Below, piece after piece: positions 52,301 through 61,300 of a stretch of DNA of 64,000 nt (positions within the stretch are counted from its first letter, which is position 1; every line of letters starts with the position of its first letter). Below the pieces are notes generated by a model, which saw nothing but the letters and a program-made list of their open reading frames with translations, made no database searches and was not told the origin of the DNA. The stretch is from the NCBI RefSeq assembly GCF_008831285.2, contig NC_045144.1, forward strand, positions 5,416,575 through 5,480,574. Reading direction: 5' to 3'. A program made the translations under genes and the position numbers. The stretch is from Nymphaea colorata (Eukaryota; Streptophyta; Magnoliopsida; Nymphaeales; Nymphaeaceae).

Positions 52301-55300
52301 CTTCCAACGCCCAAGTTGCCCATCGAGGATCTGTTTTACTAGGTGCCGGTTTCTCCCCTGTGATATAGGGAATGCGACCACGACTAGTTATCCCAATTTC
52401 AAGTGCGGCAGACCAAGAGAGATAGTTGTCTTTAGTCAAGCGAATAGACGTGACTTGAACCGGTATATAAAAACCGAAGCTCGGTATTGGAAACGGGCCA
52501 GCCCGAGGCCCTGCCCGTTTAGAAACGGGCCGGGCCCATGCAATATCGGGCCATGGGCTTTGATTATGCCCAAAGCCCGGCCCGGCCCGATTATTAACGG
52601 GCCGGGCGGGCTGGATCGGGCTTTTGGGTGGGTCGCGCCGTGACTTGAACCGGTAAGTTCTCGCTCTTGGTAGTATTGCTCGTGTTGAAGGCAACATCCA
52701 TCTTGGGAGTCATCTCGTCGGCCGTCACGTTCACCAAAGAGAAACACTACCCAGGACCAGGGAACACGACCGGGTGGTGAACCCAAGAACCACGACGATG
52801 GCAATGCGCAGGCGACGGCTGCGGCGCTGGACAGAGGCAACGGCGATGCTAGACAAGGCAACGGCGCTTGACCAGGCGAGGCGGCGGCGCAGGTGAAGAC
52901 AATGGCGGCGGCGGTGGACTAATACAACGGCGGCGCGGGCTAGGCGATGGCGGCACTGGGCTGGGCGACGGCGGCGCTGGGCTAGGCGACGGCGTTAGCT
53001 CAGGAATAGGCGATGGAGGCGGCGGAAATAGCAGAGACGGCGGCCGGCGGTGGAAACTCCAGCAGCAGCGGAAAAAAAAGAAGGCAGAAACGTTACTGGC
53101 ACACCAACAGTCTCACACGCGCTGGCTCTGATACCATGTAGAAACACGCAACGGAAAGGAGAAACGGAGAAGAAACACACGATATACGTGGAAAACCTCA
53201 AGAAGAGGTGAAAAACCACGGAGAAGCTCTAACCTAGGGGTAACACCGCAACCCTAGGAGAGAGAATATTATTTCACTTAATCACCACTTACACAATAAG
53301 TGGGATTAATAAGAGGAGACCCGCCTAGGGTACGAGCCACTCTCGATACCTGGTCCATATCTAGACCCGGTTCCCTATACAAGATATTCTAACAGATCTG
53401 ATTTCAGTATGAGTCGGTCCAGTCCGGACCCGTTATTAATTGTACTTAAGCTTGAGATTTACCCTAATTAAGCATGCTTGTTGATTGTCTTTCTGTCTCT
53501 CGTTCCTTTCTCCCTTCTCCTTCCTCCCTCTCGACTTCTGTTAGCCGACGGCTAACAAATGGTATCAGAGCCACACATGGCCACGCCGCTGCCGCCGACG
53601 TCCGATGAGCAAGACGCACCAGTCTTCCACAACGTCGCCCTGGCAGCGGTGGAAGCGCATCGCGCATGGACGGAAGAAACGATCATCGAAGTGAACCGCA
53701 GCTGCAGACCTGACGTGCGCCAAGCTAGCTCGTCCCACACGCCATAGCAGCAGGCGCGATCTGCCCATCACCCCACTCTGGCAGTGCTTAGCTCGGTGAC
53801 CCACATTCCAGCAACCGCTCACCAGCCCATGCGGTCCTCACCAGCTCGCCGACACTCACGGCGCCAGGCTCCCTCCACGCGCCCAACACAAGTGTGTTGG
53901 AGCAGGATCAGCGTACGTCGCCGGTCAGTGCCATACCCTTGTTTCAACCGGCCATCGCGACTCTACCTCAGCCTCCGATCAGTGCAGGCGTCGCATTTGG
54001 GTCTTTCGGATCGATCGTGCCCGCTACCAACGTGCTGCCCACCGTTATGTTGAACTCTGTTACCGGCGGCACTAACAACATAGCACTCCCGGCCGCAGCA
54101 ACAGTCGAACGGATGCCCCTGCGGGTTTTCTTCTGACCTCATCTAGGCTTAGAGTACCGAACTGGACGCTTCAAGCACGCCAGATGGACTTCCCCGATTC
54201 AACGGAGACGATTTACGCAGCTGGATATTTAAAACGAGCAGTTCTTCGAGTGCCACGGGATCTTGGGGACGATGAAGGTGGCTCATGCTTCCTTGAACTT
54301 CGAAGGGAAAGTTATTTGTTGGTACCGGTGGCTGATTGATCAACACGGACGACCAGATAGGAGGACCTTGATCTCAGCCATGGCGGCGCGTTTCGGACCT
54401 TCAGCTTATGTTGATTACAATCAGGAACTCTCCAAAATACGTCAGACGGGGTCGATTGAAGACTACCAGGAGCGCTTCGAAGAACTTAGCAATATGGTTC
54501 GGGGATGGCCAATAGAAGCTTTGATTGGTACCTTTGTTGGGGGACTCAAAGAGGAAATTCATATTGAGGTGCAAGGCATGTGACCCCTTCAATTTGCATG
54601 ACTGTTTTGCGATAGCCCATATGGTGGAGGAAAAGCAGCAGCGATATCAGAGCCTCGGGCGAGGGGCAGCTGGGGTTCGTCCTCACGGGGCAGCAACTAC
54701 GAATTCGGAAATACAACCCGGCCGGAAGAACTTAACCAAACCATTAAACCGCCCTATTATTCGTCGTCTGACCCCGGAACAAATAAGGGAAAAACGACAT
54801 CAAAATATTTGCTTCCATTGTGATCAACCGTGGACATCGGGCCACGCATGTAGACGCTTTCATATGTACCTAGTCGAAGAAGAAGGGGAGGACGCCCCGA
54901 CGGAGACTATTGGGGAACAGAGACAAGGTGAAGGAGAGTTTGCCCAGTCGCCCGAAATATCCCTCCATGCCCTATCGGGACATGAAGTGCCTCAATTGAT
55001 GCAAGTGGAGGGCCGACTCCGCGGTCGGAAGGTCAGTGTACTTGTGGATACAGGGTCCACGCATAACTTCATCTGTGAGAAGTCCGCTAGAGCCCTAGGG
55101 TGTGAAATCAACCAGCAGTCGGCTTTTGATGTGGTCGTGGGAGATGGAAGCACCTTAAAATGTAAGGGGCGGTGCACCGACGAGAAACTGGAGATACAGG
55201 GCCATGGGTTTTTGGTACAGTTGTATACACTAGCAATGGTCGGGGCGGACCTCGTTTTGGGCATCCACTGGTTGAAAGGGTTGGGCGAGGTCGTGTGGAA

Positions 55301-58300
55301 CTTCGTTAACATGAGAATGCACCTTACACAACCGGATGGGAAGCGCCTAACCCTGTCAGCTGCTCCAAGACAACTAGTTCAAGAGACCGCCACCTCCAAA
55401 ATGTTGCAGGGAGCGGCTGCTTCGTACATGCTCCTCATGACCAGCGCGGAGGGGAAGGAGAGGTCAGAACCCGCCCTCACCAGTGCACGACTACCGGCCC
55501 TGTTGGAAGAATTTTCAGATGTGTTCAGTGTCCCTCATGGGTTGCCTCCTTCGCGCGCCTATGACCACCATATAGAGCTACATCCCGGGGCAGATGCAGT
55601 GAAAAGGAGACCATACAAGTATAACCCGACCCAACGTGATACACTAACTCGATTGGTGCAAGAAATGTTAGAACAGGGAATTATCCAGCCTAGTCGCAGC
55701 CCGTTTGCGTCTCCTGCCCTCCTGGTGCGCAAGAAGGATGGAAACTGGCGGTTTTGTGTAGACTACCGTGCCTTGAATGCCCTAACATTGAAGGATCGTC
55801 ATCCTCTGCCCATCGTGGAAGATCTCCTTGATGAAATCAGGGGGGCAGCCCTATTTTCGAAGCTGGATCTTCGAGCCGGGTACCACCAGATACGGACGGT
55901 GCCACAAGATGTCCCTAAGACAGCATTCTTAACCCCAGATGGACATTATGAGTTTCGAGTGATGTCGTTCAGCCTCACGAACGCTCCTGCGACGTTCCAG
56001 TCACCCATGAACGATATCTTCCAGCCATACCTGCATAGGTTCGTACTGGCCTTCTTTGATGACATCCTTGTATTTAGTGCAGAGAAGAGGAGCATTTAAA
56101 TCATCTGCAGGTGGTGCTCTCTACGTTGCGACAACACTCCCTTCACGCCAAACTCTCTAAGTGTTCATTCGGCATGAGTGAAGTCACGTATCTCGGCCAC
56201 GTGATTGGCAACGGTAGCGTGAAGATGGAAGAGGCTAAGGTACTGGCAGTGCGTAATTGGGCCATTCCTCAGTTCGTTCGGGAACTACGCGGGTTCCTAG
56301 GATTGGCAGGATACTATCATAAGTTCATGCACAACTTTGGAAGTATGGCAACGCCCTTGACCTACCTCACAAAAAGGGATCGGTTTCGATGGACTGACCA
56401 GGCCAAGGTGGCATTCGACAAACTCAAGGAGGCTATCACCAAGGTGGCATTCGACAAACTCAAGGAGGCTATCACCACAGCACCAGTTCTATGCATGGCC
56501 GATTTCAACATGCAGTTTGAGGTGGAGACAGACGCATCCGACACAGGGGTGGGCGCAGTTTTGAGCAAAGACCGACATCCGATAGCATTTTTCAGTCGCG
56601 CCATGGGACCCACGTTCAGCAGCAAATCAGCCTACAAGCGCGAACCCATTGCTATGGTATTGGCGGTCCTTAGATGGCGACATTATTTGTTGGGTACGAA
56701 ATTTGTGGTGCTCACAGATCATCACAGCCTACAACAGAAAACATTGGTACCGGCAATGCAGCGTTGGGTCATGAAACTGCTCAGCTTTGATTTTGAGATT
56801 AGGCATCGCAGCGGGAAAGAAACCCAGTAGCAGACGGTCTCTCTCGATAGGTGCAGGAGGGGCACGGCTTCTGGACTCTATCAGCCATTCAGTGCAACAT
56901 TTGGACAAACATTCAGCAGGCCCACCAGTCAGCAGCGTCAGTTCAAAGAATACGAACTGACCTTCTACAGAATCCGACGAGACGATATGGTTACGAGTGG
57001 CGCCCTCCTTACCTCTACTTCCGTAGCCGTGTATTTATCCCGCCCGAGACAAATCTGCCAGGTATTTTAATCTCACATTATCATGACTCGAAGAGCGCGG
57101 GCCATGAAGGAGTGGAAGGGACTTATCGGCGTTTAAGGACGGCATTTTCTGGTAGGGAATGAAGCGCGCGGTGCGGGATTATGTGCGACAATGTGATGTA
57201 TGTCAATGCAATAAGTATGAGACCACGCGACCTGCTGGCTTCTTACAGCCACTTCCTCTTCCTGAGCAAATTTGGGAAGACATATCCATGGACATCATAT
57301 AGGGATAACCCCGCTCTCGGGGAAAATCTGTTATATTGGTGGTAGTAGATAGGCTCTCCAAATATGCCCACTTTATAGCGCTCTCACACCCCTTTTCAGC
57401 CAAAACAGTAGCACAGACCTTTCAAGAGCACGTGGGGAAGCTTCACGTTATGCCACACTCCATTGTAAGTGACCGTGACTCGATTTTCCTTAGTGCTTTT
57501 TGGCAAGAGTATTTCAAACTGCAGGGGACTCAACTTAAGATGAGTACAACATATCACTCGCAAACGGATGGGCAGAGAGAGGTTGTAAACCGAAGTCTTG
57601 AGACTTATTTGAGATGCTTTGTGGGGGAGCGACCCAAAACCTGGGTCAACTATCTATCATGGGCAGAGTTCACTTACAATACCAATTGGCATACATCCAC
57701 GAACACCACCCCTTTTGAGGTAGTCTATGGGCGCCCTCCTCCGACTATTCGCCGATATCAATTGGGGACAGCACGCGATCAGCTGGTTGATACGGAGTTG
57801 AGGTGTCGCGATGTGATTCTTAAGGATCTTAAGGAACACCTGTCAGCAGCACGGAATCGCATGGTGATCCAGTACAACCGTCGCCATCGAGCACTTCAAT
57901 TTCAAGAAGGGGATTGGGTTTTCCTAAGACAACCCCCCAACGGTTGCTAGGTATGCGAGGGGCAGGCCAAAGTAAGTTGTTGTCAAGGTATGTTGGTCCT
58001 TATCAGATTTTAAAGAGGATCGGGAATCTCGCCTACGAATTACAGTTACCATTGGGCAGCACCATACACCTGGTCTTTCATGTTTCAAAACTCAAAGCGT
58101 GCCTCAAGCCACCGACAGAAAGTGAAGTTGTAGCCGCCCCCGCCTTGGCGATCGCCTTTGGCATCCAACCCCTACGTCTAGTAGGAGTACAACAACTCAA
58201 GGTGAATGGAAAATGGACGGTACAGTGGCTGATTGAGTGGCTCTCTGAGGAGGAGTTATCAGCGTCATGGGAAGATTCAGAGGACATACAGAAGCGGTTT

Positions 58301-61300
58301 CCATCATTCACACCTTGAGGACAAGGTGTTATAAGGGGGGAGTAATTGTTACGATCCATATAGGGATCATGGGGAGCAGTAGTAGTTTATTTCTACTAGG
58401 TCTTGTTATTTGATGTTTTCAGTATGGATCTGATTTCAGTATGAGTCGGTCCAGTCCGGACCCGTTATTAATGGTACTTAAGCTTGAGATTTACCCTAAT
58501 TAAGCATGCTTGTTGATTATGGTCAAATATCATGAAGCCACATAGACTATAGTTGATCAAGTTGGGATTCATAATATTGAAATTTTCAGCACTAATAATG
58601 CATTCTTTGCATTGATTGGGGACATTTGTGTAATTTCTGCAAAATAAAACTTATTGCCATGTACTTGTTTGTAATAAGAGCATTCATATACCTGACATGA
58701 CAAAAGATATATATGTATAGAAGAGCAATACAAGAGAAGGCTGCAACCATTCCTTTTCTCATATAGCCCTTTCCATTTTCTTCTTTTATATCTTGAAGGC
58801 AGCCATATTGGCAATTTGGCATTGTGACACCATGCACATCCAAAAGGCAATCTAGTTTAGTTAGCTAAAACATTTTCTGGAATTCAACCTGAACTTAACT
58901 CAATCTAGTTTGCTTTGTCTGATTCTGTAAAAAACTTACTCAAAAGATTGTTTCTTTAGATCTTGCTGCTATTTTCTTCACCAATCAAATAAACAAACAA
59001 AAGTCAATCACATGTATTTCAAAGGTGAAGAAGACAAGACCTGCATTTACCAACAAGAAACACAATCCACCTGTGCAAATGCAACTTAACATGGTACCTA
59101 TCCCTACAATAGGGGAAAAGGGAAAAACACATATATAGTCCAACTATAGAGTATGGAAACAATCAATGACAAAGACAGCTAAGCCTGACTGAAGAAGAAG
59201 CAAAAGCATGTATAGGACCAAATTGTCCAAATACAAAGGCACTCAGATTGAGAAAGCACCAGCAAAAATAAAGTTCACAATCACAGGTTAATATATCTTC
59301 TAATTTATGGATGGCAAGCATGAGTTCTCTATTGGTTATTCACATAATCAATCCAGTTGGTTGGCTTCTACTGGATTTAGTGACTCGTAATATCAGATGT
59401 CCACAAAAAAGAGTTTGTAAATATAATGACTGTGGCTTCCTAGCAAATGACATATTGTTATATATTTAGTAGTCAAAATTGCACCTGGGCAGCCACCTAG
59501 GTATCCAGGCCCTAGAAGCCACTCCTTTGACTAGGCTGGTCCACCTAGCCTGCCAAGTAAAAAAAATGAAAGTAAAATTCTTTCCTTTTCTCCTTTTTTT
59601 TTCTTCTTCTATTTTGCCTTTCATTATTATTTATTTTCTAGTTTTTTTTCTTTTTTGTTCTTATTTTTCTTTTTATTCTCCTTCTACCTCTTTTTTTTTT
59701 CCTCCTTTCATTTACCATTTGTTATCTGCCTAGGCACCACCTCGTCCTTTTTTTAAGGTCCACTGCCTAGGCCTGCCTAGCACTTTCAAGTTTCAATTAC
59801 TAAGGTTACGTCTGGTAGAATTTGAATGACATCAATTTAAATGTAAGGATACTGATGATGGCCAGCGCTGTTTTACACTACAACTCTACAAGGAGTGATG
59901 CTAAGGTGGATGTTTCTGATAGTGAATACTACAAGGAGTGATGGTAGGGTGGATGGTTCTGATTGTGAATTTTGTCTACAGAAATATTGCAGATTTTCTG
60001 CAGTCACCAAGAAGCCTTGGATAAGTACAGTACTTTCTATTGCATAAATAAATGGATTAGTTACATTGGCAGCAAGTTAATCCACACATGTCCAGCTTAA
60101 ATTTTTCCATTTGAAAACAAAAGTGCAGGACACTTAGGCTCATCAAGCTAGATATGCCAAACCTTACCTCACTGAATTAATAACAAGGAAAGGAGTTCAG
60201 GTCTGTTTCCATTAATAAATAATTGAAGCTCTAACTTGTTCAAACTGGGGACTTAGGCCAAAAGAATTCAAATATAAAACCAGGAGAAATACAAAACAAC
60301 AATACAAGAAGCAGTACAAAACTGGAGTGTAGATTCTGTAGAATATTATTAACATATGTAGCATATATAAGTACATTACTTAACATACATATGCAATTAA
60401 ATTCAGAAAACATGATGACAATGAAAATAATCTCTTAATGGTGTAAATTAAACACATCTAATTACAGATAGCTGTACTCACATTTACAGATGTAGGATTA
60501 TATTGAATTTGACTAGCCACATGTATAGCATGTGCTACCTCTGGTCAGGTTATGCTTAAAATTTAAATACATCAGTTCTCTAACCAATTTTTATATGGTG
60601 TTGGATTCTTCAAAGGTACTCATCAACCTTCACTTTTAAACCGATAACATTTGATGTCTTAGTTTTTTTTTTGTTTTTTTTTTAACCGTCAAGATCTGAC
60701 AATGATATGTGAGGCAAACTTATTAGAGCTTAAAGATAACTCTATCAGAATAAGCAACTTCAGTACCTAAGAAAGATGTCAAGCAACCAAAATCGATCAT
60801 GTCAAATTGGTTTTTCAACAGACATTTGGTCTGATTCTTTTTGTAACTTCTAATAACTCACAGATCAAAAACATTCAATAATAAGGATAGCAATACTTGC
60901 TTGTTTGAGTCCATATAGAGTCGTCATTAAGTTAAGCATCTAACCTTAATGAACCTTCATACCAGGAGGAAAATCCATTGGAACTTTTTCATCTAATTTG
61001 AGATTCCAAAAGGTAGATATAACATGTATTTGACAAATACTTTTAAATTGAAGCTGTTGCAGTTAGGATTCTACAATGGTCATTCTAACAACAAGAGCAA
61101 AAGTTTCTTCATAATCTAGTTTATACTCTTGTGGATTCACCTTTCTAAAGTATTGTCAACTTTCAGTTTAAATTTTGTAAATCCGTCTACAGCCTATACC
61201 ATCTAGACTTCCTTCCTTAAGTAAATCTTGAATATCTCCTATACAAGCCTTTTGACAAATTCATGCCACACTTAATTTTTTAACCACCTTAAATAGCGCA

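Larger units (their letters stand above)
42545..53394 (-). mobile_element. Ty1/copia retrotransposon A, inserted in the gypsy 5' LTR
   Basis: The LTRs (42545-42820 and 53137-53394) start TGTAGAAACACGCAACGG and end GATATTCTAACA. The element is flanked by the 5-bp duplication GATCT (42540-42544 and 53395-53399). The primer-binding site TGGTATCAGAGCC sits directly inside the right LTR (53124-53136, minus strand) and a polypurine tract inside the left LTR (near 42821-42832), so the element reads leftward. Order on the minus strand is gag, protease, integrase, reverse transcriptase, RNase H, as in Ty1/copia. Copia B splits its RT and a 173-bp insert breaks its gag. The two LTRs differ by roughly 6-8 substitutions plus a few indels. 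Confidence 0.95.
42461..58518 (+). mobile_element. Ty3/gypsy LTR retrotransposon (host of nested copias)
   Basis: The 5' LTR starts TGTTACGATCCATATAGGGA at 42461 and, after the copia insertion, ends GGCTAACA at 53557. A primer-binding site TGGTATCAGAGCC (initiator Met tRNA) follows at 53560. The order gag, protease, reverse transcriptase, RNase H, integrase places it in Ty3/gypsy. A degenerate chromodomain-like tail at the C terminus suggests a chromovirus lineage. A purine tract (AAGGGGGGAG, near 58333) precedes the 3' LTR at 58347. The coding region contains several frameshifts and stops. The 3' LTR matches the 5' LTR with only about 3 differences over 172 bp but lacks its last 71 bp. Confidence 0.93.
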
